The notes: a model not told the origin generated them from the sequence alone. DNA of 64,000 nucleotides from Prostheceraeus crozeri (GCA_907163375.1 CAJQUW010003173.1:1-64000), one strand, 5' to 3'; shown: positions 1 through 12,634, numbered from the stretch's first letter. Made by a program: numbers and translations.

Positions 1-774
1 TGTTGACTGCATCACAGGATGAAAATTCAACTGAAAGTAAGAAAATAAAGATATCCATGATTTTCATGGATCTATGGTAACTCGCAGTCGAAGTCTTTAG
101 TATCTAGAATTGTATTGTCAGATATCTTTATTATAGGTCAAACATATGACGTAGAAATATAAGTTTGGAGAACATCGTATGAGTAGAGTTTGCTTCTTTG
201 GAAAATTGGGCGTAATTTTGTTGACACTCTGCATATATGCATGGAGAGGTGGTTCCATAACTTTTAGCCGCTCTTGCGCTTTCTTGTTTCTAAATCATTT
301 GAATGGGAGTGATATCCCATCGCGACATATATTGACATCTCCCTTGATTGAGCAACCAAAGTGCATGCATGCAATGTTGCAGTGAGGGCCAAGTGTGGGT
401 TAACAGCGCAGAATAACAAGACGTCGTGTCGACTAATCTTTATTCTGTGGTCAAAAGAGCATTTTATTCGAGAATTCGTACGAAAAGTACATGTGATATT
501 TACTTAACTACCAGCTAAATATTCATAAAACAAAATGTAGAAAAAGTACAAATAGCCATGAAAAATATAAAGCAATTTCCATGATAGCGTCGTGAAAGTG
601 CATCGTAGTGTGTTAGGCCAGGCGAGTTATATTTGAAGTTGGAATAAATTACAATCACAGGGGAGGTCATAGATCTCGCATATGGCAGGAAGAGTGTCAA
701 CTCAAAAAAGTCGGCTGAAAATCAAAAATTTATTCAGTTTTTTTGCAAAGATTGTTCCTGAGCTCTAAACATGC
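1..774. other. Non-coding stretch, nothing recognised
   Basis: AT-rich sequence with only short open frames on both strands. I see no protein family, RNA gene or terminal repeat here. Confidence 0.5.
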
Positions 775-1347
775 ATGTGATTAATAAAATAATGTCCATG
801 TACAATGTAATTGATTCATACCAACATGCTTAATAAGGCGGTGAAGACACGATGGTACAAGATTGAAAATTTTAAGCAGGTTTTACGTACCTAGCTCTCA
901 TGATCAACACAAAGAATTTGAAGGCATTGCAATAAACCGTCCATTTGATGAAGTCCACGTGAGTTTATGTAACTTTCATACTGCGGAATACGTACAATTA
1001 GATGTTCACGTTGATCATGGTGATTTTTAATGTAAAAAAACAAACTGCAAGTGAAAACTTTACTTTGCAAATATCATGAAAGAACTTCTACATTTAAGAT
1101 AAGTCTTCTAAGTTTTTTAGTATTCTAAGCCTATGTGATTAATCAAATAATGTCCATGTACAATGTAATTGATTCATACCAACATGCTTAATTAATAAGG
1201 CGGTGAAGACACGATGGTACAAAATTGAAAATTTTAAGCAGGTTTTAGGTATAGCTCTCATGATCAACACAAAGAATTCTACATTATCATGAAAGAACTT
1301 CTACATTTAAGATAAGTCTTCTAAGTTTTTTTTAGTATTCTAAGCCG
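775..1347 (+). repeat. Imperfect direct duplication
   Basis: Two adjacent copies of the same non-coding block, 775-1131 and 1133-1347. Both begin with a shared run around 'aatgtccatgtacaatgtaa' and both end with 'aagtcttctaag' followed by a T run. The second copy lacks about 150 bases corresponding to roughly 921-1070 and carries a 4-base insertion ('ttaa') near 1193. It looks like a local tandem duplication followed by a deletion, not a mobile element. Confidence 0.8.
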
Positions 1348-4300
1348 ATGATGAACTGTGGGTGATATGTCTCGATCATTGAGAGCGTGCTCCTCCAAAG
1401 ACAAGTGGACTATCTACTGTCTTTGTGCTCCGCTACTGCTCACCTCTATTTGGTCAATTGAACTACAAGCGTATAAAAATTGCGAACAAAGTTTTTCGTC
1501 GTGCACATCGCATAATTTGCCAAATGAAATAACATGAAGGCGTCAAATTCATCGCTGTGTCACTTCCAGCATCACCTATTTAACTTTCATCGAGTTCTGT
1601 AATTTCTTTTCGTACGATGGAGAGAAACTGTCGTTAAAGCAACGTAATAGAATTGTTGATAAACGGAGTTTGGCCCTTGATTAATGTATTCTGAAATATT
1701 ATTCAGATTTTCAGAAATACTTCATTATGAAGTAATCCAATCGGAAATTATACTTCATTCCATTATTTTTTACTTCTTTACGCACGTTTTTACGTTTAAA
1801 AACACTGTTTGGGAATGAAAACCCATTTTTCACAAAGAGCTCAACAGCAATTAGGAAGCTGATTTTGGTTGCAGGCTCATCTGACCACCTTCTTCATTCT
1901 ATCTCACAACAGGCGTTTGGATACACTGCCAGGCGTCGTAATTGTTTTACTGTTTTTTTCTACAATGATCTGCATGCAACGCATCGTAGAATGACTTGAA
2001 CTATTTTTCCTTCCTACCTTCTTCCTAACTCTAGCTATAGCAAACCCAGCAGCAGCGTACAACTGTATTATGATTGTATTGTCATTTTCATTTTCCTCTA
2101 TAAAATGCATAATTATTATGTATTGCAATAGCGCGGAGCGCACTCCTAGACCATGCCTTCGCTCCATAATTGTGTCTTATTTCTGCAGGAGACAGTCTGA
2201 ATAGTAGAGTATTTAAATTGCTAATTTGACGCTATCATAATTTCAATTAATTTTCGAAAATTCACCGTATGCCGGTATGTAGGCTAGTATGACTACAGAA
2301 TGCTTGCATTGTCGCCTATCAAATAAAATAGTTTTTGCAATGGAAGCCTTCACGAAAAGTTTTCATGAGAACTCATGAAAATAATTGCAATTACTTTTCG
2401 GTCAACACTGTTCATTATCACGCATTTTGAATTACCTTACTCTCCTCCTTCTAATTGCTGATCGGAAAATGTAAATCAGAAAACTAGTACTATTAATTTC
2501 CTCTCGGAGCACATAAATTCTTCAAAAAGCCACAGTTTAGATCTTTAAATCAATTTGAACCTTAACGGAGATGCCATTGCAATCGTAATAAAGTCTCCTA
2601 TAGATGCCACAAGTCTAGATATCCCAGCACTGGATCTTCAGTTTGAATCGTAGAGAGATGTGAGGCAAGCGCACTTGGGGGGATAGAAAGATGGCAATTT
2701 CATATCAAAGCTACAAGCGTAGTCCATTTTCCGGGAGTAGTAGTGATTGACTTTTGCATATCCGTCAAGAAAGAGAAATGTTGAGAAAACAAATTGTGCA
2801 TTGCCGGCATTTATCTTAAGTAATTGCAAAGCAATTGAAATGTAATTGAAGAAAAACAGAGTAATTTGTAATTCTAATTTCATGAGTAATTGACACAAGT
2901 CTGCAATTGATGTACCACTACTATGCAAGATGTTGAAAATAGACATACGGTGCAATCACAGTTCAGTATCCTATCATGACAAAAAGGGTCTATTAATGGT
3001 AATACCGAATGCTCTCAGGAAACGTGGCGAGGCTAAGAAGGCATCAATAACTAAGTGCCAGAAAAATAAATTCTGAAGTATGAAAAAGCAACTGCTAATT
3101 TATCATTGAGATTTTTATGAGAAACTCATGAAATTTGATGAGATATTTCCAAATCCGCATGAAATTTCACAAGACCTGTATGAGAAACATGTCATAAAAA
3201 TCATGAGGAAATTTTGTGAGGGAGGGGTCTACAATATTATTCAAATGAAAAAATAGAGCTTAATTCAATGAGTTATAAAATCATACTCAAATCAAAACCA
3301 ATAAACTTGAATTGATCCACATACATGATTCTTACCATTTCCAACAATTCTGACCCTTGAATGCATTCTGCTAGTTAATAATTTAGAAAAGTGCATACTT
3401 CCATCTAGCCTATTGGAAAAATAGGCTGTTAACTGAATATGTTACCAAATTCGAAAATTGAGCCAAAGAAGCAGAATAAGTTTTGAATTTTTTTGGTTGA
3501 AGACTAAAATTATCATCCTGTTTATGAAAGCTCGTTAACCATCTATACTTTATCTCAGTTTATTGAGCTAAATGTATTATAATTAGAAAAGTTTCATTAT
3601 GTTCATTGCTTTTTATGCTATTTTTCTGGCTTTATTAGTGTTATGTTATTCATGGCTTTCCCCAGTCAACCCGTACACGTGTAATACACTTGTTTTTTGG
3701 TGCAGATTTTTGGTGTAGATGAAAATACACAGCTTTTACTCGTGTAATGAACGTGTACGGATTGACTGTGTCATGCCCCTGAAATATTGAAATCCTACAG
3801 ACATTATACATGTACACGTATATGCATATAATTAAAGGAATAATGCTTAAATCTTATATTCTCAAGTATCGAACTGATTGTAGCTTTCGACTTGTAGTAT
3901 CGGGTCTGAAGCTTTTGCAGTTTGTTTGTAAAGAGACGAATGTAGTCCCGCTCGGATCCAGATTTCTGCATACTTCTGGCGATGAATTCCTCAGATATCG
4001 AACCTTTTCAGGTTAAGAAGAATAGCGTCCTGTAGAGTATGACATTACTAAGATAGAGAGGAAATGGCAATGGTTGCGAGTCAGTTCTTCAGATCATAAT
4101 ACACCAGGGAACAACTGAGAATTCAGCAATAGAATTGTTATCTAAACTAATTGATGTAGGCTCCTACTTCCAAGTAAATGTGTCCTTGATTTTATTTCCT
4201 AAAAAGCGGAAAAACAACAAAAAATTGTAAAGTTTCCTCATAATTTCTATAACCTGTATTCTGAGTAGGCCTACCTAAACTGTTTGTCATCGCTAGCTAT

Positions 4301-4745
4301 CAGTAATTTTGTATGTTACTGAGCCATGTCGGCGAAAGTTTCCGTCAGTAGCTTTGAATATTGTGTGAAGATGAATTTTCAAAACTGTTCGATATTTTTC
4401 AGCCAATAAGTTTTAGTATGAAAGTCGTTAATGCTGGTTCCACCCTACCAACTATAATTCCACTTCAAAGCTACGCACGTATAAGTGGCTTGTTTTCTAA
4501 TTTTTAGAGCAATTCTCGAATTCTACTCTTCATTGTGAGAAACGTGGTTCGCAAAGATGCTACGTCACCCACAAACATGTCAGCTGATGTTGACATGTGC
4601 TGATACATGTATACCACGTATCCTGAAGTGATATGCAAATGTATTATTGCACTTGTATTCGTTTATTTACCTCTTGAATCTCTTATCAATCTCATAACTA
4701 TCATCATTTTAAAGGCTTATTCCACATTTAAATGCTGCAAGTTAG
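1348..4745. other. Non-coding stretch
   Basis: About 3.4 kb with only short frames (up to 105 codons, minus strand, 2638-2955) that show no recognisable family. Around 2815-2905 it contains AT-rich 'taattg' rich sequence resembling part of the dispersed repeat described at 26177 and 33274. The end carries a pyrimidine-rich stretch (about 4660-4714) ending in AAAG just upstream of the DSTYK-like ORF, which could be a splice acceptor. Confidence 0.45.
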
Positions 4746-4814
4746 AAGCATCAGATACTCGACAGCTTGTGTGAGCGGTTAGCTATATTACATGAAGTTC
4801 ACTTTCAATTCAGC

Positions 4815-7298
4815 ATGCATTCCGGTAATGATTGTCAGGTGACAGTCCGACCAGTTCAGCCTCAAATGTCGCCCATACATTGGAATAGCGACTGTCTGCT
4901 GAATTCATTTCTTCACGAATTTCACAATGATGACGACATCGAATGGCAAAAACGATGGAGGACAGCGTTTCATCAACATATCATCCCGCTTTTCCACAAG
5001 AGACGCCGGTTATTAAGACTTGTTGATGAATTGCTGAAACAGTGGAAGTTTTATCCAAAAGAGATCCTCAACCCCGCAATATCCACTGAGGATTGGTGGT
5101 CGAAACTTGATCATCTTCAGACTTATCTTAATTCAGCACATGCTAATCTTCTATTTTCTGCCATTGACTCATCTGGAGAAAACATTCTCAACGACATACT
5201 TGCGTATGAATTATTTCTTCAATTTCCAGTCAAGGCAAAAAGCACAGTAGCGTTGACAAAAGTATCTTTGAATGATCTTGATGGGCATCTAAACTCTGCT
5301 GTCGGAGTAGTTTTTATTTTGCCAATTCATGAGTGGAACAGTGACATTAATGATGAAATAAAGAAATCTATTGAGAAAGTGGAAGCAAATTTTGATCGAT
5401 TTGGGTCAGTCAGTGATCAAAGTGTTCTGTTTCTATTCAATCATTGGGATGTAACGTTGATAAAATTTCCCGAATATGCAAAAGCGTATCAAAATAAATA
5501 TCTTCAGCAACTACAGCAGATTTGGCCATCAGCTAAACTCAATGAAAACGTATTTTTCCTATCAGCCAAGCATGTGTCCTGTTCATCAGACATTTCAAAA
5601 AGTACAGAAATTCTAAGAGGAGCAGTCTCTAATCTCTTTGTTCGTGCAATGACTGTGCAGCTTGATACCGCCTTCAAATGGGTGTCCGACATTGTTAAAA
5701 CGGTTGAAAAAGAAATCAGAAAACGCATAAGAAAAGTATTCACTATATTTGACAAAAGCGAAAGTAAGAAGCACGAATTATTTTCACTGATAAAACAATT
5801 GCCAAAGACTGCAAAACTTCGGTCAAAATTTCGTCAAAATTTTGGTGACAATTTGCCTCGTGTCTTTCGAAAACGCGATTGTGATGCATTTATTAGAAAG
5901 GTCAGTCACTCAAGTCTTGAAATTTTAACGAAAGAGTTTGACGCATTGATGAAAATAAGAAGCCACGAAGAATTGACGGAGGTACTTCAGCAATATTCAA
6001 ATCAAGATACTTCATTAGTCGATGAAATAAGTGACCTAACAAAATCAATTTATTCGTCATCATTAAGAAATAACGAAGCTTCATTCACAATGTGTTATTT
6101 CCAAAAGCATGACCAAGAGAATGGAAGAAGTGGCAACCGAAATCAAGAGATATGTGAATTAAAGAAAAATATGATAATGAAATTACAAGAGCATAAAGTG
6201 GAGACCAAAACGAAAGGAGAAAAATTTGACGTCGTTCAATTTCTTGTTAAGATATTATCAAAAATGACACATGTCATTCAAGAACGAGTGGAGGATCAAG
6301 TCTCCTTATTAAATAAAAACTGTCAAAAGCTGTCTTCCGAAATAAACAATTTTCAAAATATTCATAAAACTATTATTTTGCTCTCGAATGAAATTTCAAA
6401 ATATCAATTTGATTTCAGTGATTGCAATCAATTCGATAAGTTTAGATTTGAAGATGCTGAACGAAGACAGTCACTTTCAAAAATATTTACTAAATGGTTG
6501 CCTCGAAAGAGAGAAGTTGTCATCCATATTGGGAAAGCTCTGCATTCCCAAAGTGCATTCGATGTGATTGATGCATACAAGAGTGCTTGGAAAATCTTGT
6601 CTTTTACAAATCACGCAAATATCTTGCAGTTCTATGGACTTACAAAAGTGCGTCATGATGAAATAGCTTTTGTATCAGACACATACGAGGGATCTCTGGA
6701 GGATTTTCTACAAAATAGCAAGATCAGTAATTCGCATGCTTTTCTTTCAAGCTCAGTCTTGGAGAATTCTAAGTCATCCAATTTGACGAATGATATTGTG
6801 AACCAACTTCTTGAGACAATGCAATTTGTACATCGAAAAGGGTTTGTATTGAGAGAACTGTGTCTGAACAACATTTTCTATCGGTTTCAAAACTCAAAAA
6901 TTCATCTCAAATTCTTCTCATTTGCTCGCTTTGATGAATTGAACATTACTGCATTTTGGTCCGATGACTTGCTCTTGCACATTTACTCAAGTCCTGAGAC
7001 AAGGAAGTATCATATATGTGATTCCAAGTCAAACATATTTACACTTGGTTTATTGTTATTTGGAATTTGTACCAGACAATCTTTCTTTCAAGACACATGT
7101 TTAAACGATCTTGACGAACTGTTTTATGAGAATTTAACCGTTGACATCGAAATTCCAATTCCGGAATTTTATAAAAGGATGATCCAGGAGTGTATTGCGT
7201 GGGAACGAGAATTTCGTATAAACATCAACGAGTTATGTATGGAATTTTTGCAATTAAATCAAACAGATGAAGCATTTGCAAATAAATCTATTTCATAG
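4815..7298 (+). CDS. DSTYK-like protein: dynamin-type G domain fused to a kinase fold, both apparently inactive
   Basis: Uninterrupted ORF of 827 codons from the first ATG (4815); the frame is open back to a TAG at 4743, so a short upstream exon joining through an AG at about 4748-4765 is also possible. Residues 115-255 resemble a dynamin-like G domain: a P-loop position reads SSGEN at 119-123 (G121) where SSGKS is expected, an NHWD at 209-212 sits at the G4 (N/TKxD) position, and SAK at 250-252 matches G5. Helical and coiled-coil-like sequence follows (about 290-530). From about 565 a kinase fold is recognisable: a VAIK-like lysine K574, LRE (679-681) in place of HRD with the metal-binding N686 kept, FFS (700-702) in place of DFG, then SPE. 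The order G domain, helices, C-terminal kinase matches DSTYK (RIPK5), roughly 930 residues in vertebrates. K to E in the P-loop and loss of both catalytic aspartates suggest a non-catalytic scaffold. The lack of introns suggests a retrocopy or a large single exon; an AATAAA lies at 7405. Family assignment is by memory of architecture and is moderate. Confidence 0.6.
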   Translation: MHSGNDCQVTVRPVQPQMSPIHWNSDCLLNSFLHEFHNDDDIEWQKRWRTAFHQHIIPLFHKRRRLLRLVDELLKQWKFYPKEILNPAISTEDWWSKLDHLQTYLNSAHANLLFSAIDSSGENILNDILAYELFLQFPVKAKSTVALTKVSLNDLDGHLNSAVGVVFILPIHEWNSDINDEIKKSIEKVEANFDRFGSVSDQSVLFLFNHWDVTLIKFPEYAKAYQNKYLQQLQQIWPSAKLNENVFFLSAKHVSCSSDISKSTEILRGAVSNLFVRAMTVQLDTAFKWVSDIVKTVEKEIRKRIRKVFTIFDKSESKKHELFSLIKQLPKTAKLRSKFRQNFGDNLPRVFRKRDCDAFIRKVSHSSLEILTKEFDALMKIRSHEELTEVLQQYSNQDTSLVDEISDLTKSIYSSSLRNNEASFTMCYFQKHDQENGRSGNRNQEICELKKNMIMKLQEHKVETKTKGEKFDVVQFLVKILSKMTHVIQERVEDQVSLLNKNCQKLSSEINNFQNIHKTIILLSNEISKYQFDFSDCNQFDKFRFEDAERRQSLSKIFTKWLPRKREVVIHIGKALHSQSAFDVIDAYKSAWKILSFTNHANILQFYGLTKVRHDEIAFVSDTYEGSLEDFLQNSKISNSHAFLSSSVLENSKSSNLTNDIVNQLLETMQFVHRKGFVLRELCLNNIFYRFQNSKIHLKFFSFARFDELNITAFWSDDLLLHIYSSPETRKYHICDSKSNIFTLGLLLFGICTRQSFFQDTCLNDLDELFYENLTVDIEIPIPEFYKRMIQECIAWEREFRININELCMEFLQLNQTDEAFANKSIS

Positions 7299-7353
7299 CA
7301 AATCTGATTTTACAAGGAATTAAACATAATCTAATTGAATACAAAGATGATGA

Positions 7354-7488
7354 GATTTGAACGAATTCAAAAGGATATAGTCTACGACCGAAATTGTATT
7401 TAATAATAAAAGACAATGCGCGACGCTTCGCCTTTGGCTTATTCATGTGCTTAATGTAAGACTATATCCTTTTGAATTCGCTCAAATC
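7354..7488. repeat. Near-perfect hairpin repeat downstream of the DSTYK-like gene
   Basis: Arms 7354-7383 and 7459-7488 are reverse complements with about one mismatch in 30, separated by about 75 bases. A 14-base direct repeat, gaatacaaagatga, occurs at 7337-7350 and 7558-7571, outside the hairpin. It may be a target-site duplication of a small insertion, though its 207-base spacing does not fit the hairpin ends exactly. A small MITE or a structured 3' region are both possible. The following 7572-7820 holds nothing recognised. Confidence 0.6.
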
Positions 7489-8378
7489 TTCCCGAAGCTC
7501 ATTTTCAAATCAATTGCTCATAATCATCCCGACCGATGACCTCATCTCTTATTTCTCGAATACAAAGATGAAATGATGCCACAAAAATAACCATTATTCA
7601 AGAAGGGCAGCGGGCATAGGCATTTGGACTGGGCGAATCTGAGCGGCCAGCCCCGGTACCGCGACAAATTAAATATACAAGTCCTGGAATCGGAAACAAT
7701 CACTCAAAATCTGCGAGTGTCTTAGCGTGTGGACTTACTTAGTAACTTACTTGGATTAGTGAGGTAAAATTGCCAGCAGCCTTTGATTTTTTGGGGAATA
7801 ACTACCGTTTATTGCCATTACTTCTAATCAGGGTTGGCTTTTTGCCGGCTAAAACTGGTTTTTGCCACTAAGTGGTAAAAACCAGGTAAAAACCGGCTAA
7901 AACCAAAATTCCGAGAAATCAGTCTATTTCTTCACGAAATGATCGACAGCAAGTTGGGGTTTAAGTATTACGGTGCATGCGGTTTTGCAGTTTGCAACTC
8001 CTATCTTCCAAAACATGACATTCATTCTGTGATGGAACCACATGATATGTTTTTATAACGAACGACAAACGATGTTGTCTTTGTTTACGATTGCTCTGCC
8101 CTTTTCTTGTGAGTCAAGGTCGGTTCACATCCATCTGTATTTTTACACAGAAGTAGTGGTTCTGTATTACAGAACGCCGGTTCTGTTTTACAGATGGCTC
8201 CCAGTCTTGGCATCGTATCGATTTCAAAATCCAGAGCAACTAAAGCGATTCACAATACTCTGTATAACACGTATGGATTTTGCTTTCGCGTCACTTTCTA
8301 GTTCGTCATGATTGTGGAACGTAAGACATACTGAAAGTTCTCATCGCACTGCATCACATCTACGCGATTCATAGCAAG

Positions 8379-9617
8379 TTGAGGAGAAGAAGAAGAAGCT
8401 GGTGGATTCGTCCAGCTTTTCAACGTCGACTTGATTGCAATGAATTCTGCAAGTTTATTCCTCATATTCGCGACAACGATGAAGAGATCTTCTTCAAGTA
8501 TTTTCGCATGTCTAGGGATAGATACAGTCATCTTCTATCTCTGGTTTCTCAGCAAATCAAAAAGTCATCCTTTCGAGAGCCTGTCTGTCCAGATGAAAGA
8601 TTGACCATTACCTTGGTATATTTGTCAAGTGGGTGCTCCCAACAAGACCTGTCATTTCGTTTCCAACGAGGACGCTCCATGATAAGTAATATTTTGAGAG
8701 AAACCGCCAAAGCACTATGGGAGGTCCTCTCACTAGAGTATCTGACCTGTCCGAGGACAAAGGAAGAATGGAAGACAATCGGTCGTGGTTTCTGACAACG
8801 TTGGAATTTTCCTAACGCTCTGGGTGCTATTGACGGGAAGCATTTTCACATCATATGCCCAGGATCATCAGGATCGGAATTCTTCAACTATAAACATAGA
8901 TTCAGCTCGCTTGTTTTAGCAATGTGTGACTCGAACTACGTTTTCACATACGTTAGTGTTGGAAGTGCTGGCAGGGAAGGAGACGCTGGTGTTTTTGCGG
9001 GATATGACCTCCTGCTATCGTTGGAGAACAATCTTCTCAATATTCCTCCAGATGAAAAGGTACCGGTACGCGGAAGTGACGCAGAGTTACCATATGTAAT
9101 AGTGGGGGATGAAGCCTTTCCGCTGAAATCCTTTCTGATGCGGCCTTATCCACACCGTGGACGAAGGGCTTCTACATCACGAGAAAGCTCTACTTCCTAC
9201 CGAGAAAAATTCTTCAACCATCGGCTTTCACGAGCACGCAGAATGATAGAAAATAGCTTCAGAGTATTAACTGCACGTTGGAGACTTTTCAGCCATCCAG
9301 TCAATTCAAATATTGAAAATTGTGAGGCGTTTATAAAAGCAGCTTTCGCCTTGCATCATTATTTTCAAATTGAAAAATCCGGTTTTGAGGATGAATCAAA
9401 ACAATACATTCCTTCTGATTTCGTTGATCGTGACGATCCCAATGGTGAGGTCATTCCCGGAACATGGAGAAACTTTGCCAATACTGGTGACACTACTGAA
9501 ATTAGACGAATGGGATCCAATAATTCCGCACGCAGCTTGAGTAGAGTGAGAGATAAATTTGCTGAATTTTTCATTTCTCCATGTGGGGCTGTTCCCCAGC
9601 AGAATCAATGCATCTAA
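8379..9617 (+). pseudogene. PIF/Harbinger transposase (HARBI1-like), broken by one stop codon
   Basis: A DDE-type nuclease that would cut and rejoin the transposon ends. The first part is 8379-8792, then a TGA at 8793-8795, and the same reading frame continues without a gap to 9617. The catalytic triad is present: the first D in GAIDGKH just after the stop (about 8827), the second D in VGDEAFPL (about 9100), and the E in RMIENSF (about 9245). The N-terminal half has the usual helix-turn-helix region (CSQQDLSFRFQRGRS). The frame before the stop is intact and no other break is visible, so loss of function appears recent. An unrecognised start further upstream is possible because family members are usually about 400 residues; this is about 412 codons in total, which fits. 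Confidence 0.88.
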
Positions 9618-10403
9618 TAGACTTTCTATTTTTAGATGAGGACCTATACATGTACATTGTGTATAGCAGCTTCATGTAAGTGCATTGGTTTATGTTGCTT
9701 TCGTCTTTATAGTGCACGTGAGGTGCGCAGCCTCCCTTTGTTATGATTGACTATTCGATTTCAGTTGAGAAACATACATATATATTAAACGGAATATAAA
9801 ATTTTCATTGTTTTGGTACAGCCGAAATCCATCTATATCATTTGGTCAAACAGATATACTAAAAAATCCTAAGTACAGTGTACCTATATCCACCATCTAT
9901 CCAGAAATTTAATCAAAAAATATGGTGGTTTTAAAAACATAATATAAGAAGTTTAAAACTATCAAAAGTATGGAATTTCATATTGACTTAAGCTTAGCAA
10001 TTCGTGCTGTACATTTGTAGCTATCCATGAAAAAGGAATCAGATTTAAAGTATTGCCCTTATTGAATTGCATCATCATCCATAGGTCTACTAGATATGAA
10101 ATCGGATGTGTGATATTAAATTGTGATCATTATAAGCCTCCTTGCCAGATGATTACATACGGACTCATGGTTATATACATACGTATGCCCATCCCGTGCT
10201 TACAGATTAAGGGCCTAAAATGCAACATAGTATAATCGACTTATCATATTTTAATATTCGCGAGGTTTTTTGATTGCCCAGTAAAGTAAGATGTACAAAA
10301 TCACGCTTTCCAATTGAGAAAAATGCAAATTTATTTAAGCTACATTACGATAGACTCATTAGATTTTGAGAAATGTATGAAGTGTCAGGTGTCATATCGC
10401 CTA
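9618..10403. other. Inter-gene region of the Harbinger element
   Basis: Non-coding AT-rich sequence between the converging transposase and Myb-like genes. A 60-codon frame at 10053 has no recognised family. Nothing else identified. Confidence 0.4.
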
Positions 10404-11071
10404 CTATTTCAGGGCTAATAATTCCAGCTCGTATACTGTGTGCTCTTGGTGTTTAAACATTGCGAATTGTCGGAGATTGTCCGGCATATTTCGAAGTTCC
10501 TCGACCAGTAGTTCCGCGTACTTCGCACTTTCGTCCTTCTTATCGTTTTTAAGAAGATCAACACACAAGTTCAACATGTCATCCATCTTCCCCTCAATGG
10601 ATGACTTACACGCAGATCGCTGACGCTTTCTTGATGGTGCTATCTCTTTCGAAGAGCTGGAATCTTCATCGCCGTGGCCCGATAAGTTCGAGTTGTTGAG
10701 ATCAACAGATTAAGTTAGGGAGAAGCTTCTTTGGGAGATTTGACGAAGTATTCCGTCGCACTATGAAGGAGTCGAGGAACTTCATCTGTTTGAAGATATG
10801 GTTTACATGAATGCAGATTTTTTGTATCTTCAGCTGATTGCCCGCTTGTTGTCTTCTTAAAGCGCGAATATCCACCTCGTAAGTATTGAAATCGAGATTG
10901 ACATTGTTCCGGATTTTCTCCTCCGATAGCTGTGTTTATGTCAGTCCAGTCACATCGTCGTTTGTTGATGTCTTTATAATCCGATGATTGTGTGTCATAC
11001 AATAGTTTACGAGACTCAACTTCGATCATGAGCAATTCATCGAATTGAAGGTGCAGTTGTTTCTTCGTCAT
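10404..11071 (-). pseudogene. Harbinger Myb/MADF-like DNA-binding protein, frameshifted
   Basis: Second protein of the Harbinger element, which in this superfamily helps the transposase to enter the nucleus and find the transposon ends. The N-terminal part (11071-10715, 118 codons) has a trihelix/MADF-like pattern: 'LLMIEVESRKLLYD' followed by W-containing DWTDINTAIGG and a CQSRFQYLRGGYSRFKK segment. A frame change near 10700 follows, then a serine-rich linker and a basic stretch (SRKRQRS), and a C-terminal helical segment (10586-10404) resembling a BESS-type dimerisation motif. Strand and position opposite the transposase are standard for the family. It is non-functional as read unless the frame break is a sequencing error. 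Confidence 0.7.
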
Positions 11072-12634
11072 CTTGCTTCGAGTGCGTAGACTCTCACTTT
11101 ATGCACGCTTCTCAACGGCGTCTATGTCAGCTAATCTCAGCCAATCAACGTCAGCTACAAACCCTGTGTTCTGTAAAAGTTGAACGTCGACCAACTCGTC
11201 TGTTTTCAATGAAATTCCTGTTCTGTGTTCACATAAGGAGGATGACTCACCGCCACAAACCCTTTCTGTTTTACAGAATAGATGTTCTGTAAAAACAGAA
11301 CGCAATCTGTATTACAGAACTAAAAATACAGAGCGATGTGTACCGGCCTTTAAGAACAAATGTGGACTTCAGCACCATTTTGGCTCTTTGGTTCATGTAA
11401 CAGAAGTTGTTGGATACTCGCAGAATTATCATCAAATGAATGAAAAAATGAAAAAATATATATGAATATAACTGCTTTATACATAGAATAAAATTAAGCA
11501 AGCCACTTTCTTCATGTGGACCAGCTTTAATAATCCCACTGTCATTCTTCTGTGTTGATTGTTCAGCAAGAATGTAGAGTGTATTTTAAAGATGTATTAA
11601 GTGTATTTTATTAAGATGTTACTAAACTTGGGTTTCATCAGACCTAGATTTGAACCCAGGTCTCATGAAGGCAGAGAGAACACTCTACCAAAAAGCCTCT
11701 ACACCGGAAAATCTCATCTCCCAAATCAAGCAATGTGCAACAGTCACTTAGAATGCATTTCTACTTTTTTAGAAATATACTAAATGTACTCATGTTTGTG
11801 ACTGGAGCAGAGAATCATGATTTGTAAGAACAAATGATAATTAAACAACATAGTTCGCAGCAGAAATATTGATAAAGTAAGGTATAGTGTGAACAGTTCC
11901 AGTTATAATCTCAACAAAAGAACATTTTCAGTAAGCTGCAAAATTGATCTTGTTAATAGAATCTCAAAGCGACAAACAATTGTGACATTATTGTGATATT
12001 CAAGTTTGTTTGAAATTCTTGGAATTTCCATATTTTCAGCTCAAATCAAAACTTTACTTTCGGTTTTAAATTCATTTAACATAACCTTATCCTCTAAATA
12101 TGTGCGAGTAAATTGCCATGACATGAAAAATGTTGAAGGGCAATATTTTCAATCTAGTCCTTCTGGGAGTGCAGGATAAATTTCATAATAATATTTGTGT
12201 AATCACAATGGCTATGGGACATTTGCCACAGATTTAGAAGAGCAGCTATTACAGGAGATCAGGCAATTTATTCGCAGAAATCCGAGGACAGATTTCTACA
12301 TTTTCTTGCTTTCTAGATTCATGGAATGCCTGTTTTCGATCTTTTATATAGAGCCAAGTGATTTCCTTCCAGCATGGACATCTGCTGCATCTTACAATGA
12401 ATGAAATTCATAAAGCAACAAAATGCGGGCACACTCAGAAGAATAGTCCACAACAGCCTTATAACAATATTTTTTATAACAATTCATATTCTTACACCTA
12501 TACTTGGAACATATTCTTGATTGAAATACGAATTATCTTTGCGCAGCTGCAACCAATGAATAGACATAATAAGCTCATATGCTGACAATGACAAACAACG
12601 ATTCAAGGAAAACAATAGCAATTATCAAAAACAA

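Larger units (their letters stand above)
8117..11349 (+). mobile_element. PIF/Harbinger DNA transposon with both element genes
   Basis: Terminal inverted repeats start AGG(T/C)CGGT(T/A)CACATC and extend about 27 bases, ending in a shared 'ctgtattttta'. Comparison with the empty site in the sister hAT copy (around 21175) places the insertion at a TTA: the right flank is TTA (11350-11352), the left is TCA (8114-8116), one mutation away. TWA target sites are characteristic of this superfamily. The element has the standard two-gene layout: a transposase on the plus strand at the left and a Myb/MADF-like DNA-binding protein on the minus strand at the right. Subterminal copies of 'ttctgtattacagaac' and 'ttctgttttacaga' occur at both ends and may be transposase binding sites. 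Confidence 0.85.

Noticed and set aside
1904..2167. 87-codon minus-strand frame
   Set aside because: Has ordinary composition but no recognised domain, no flanking splice signals that I can defend and no repeat copy.
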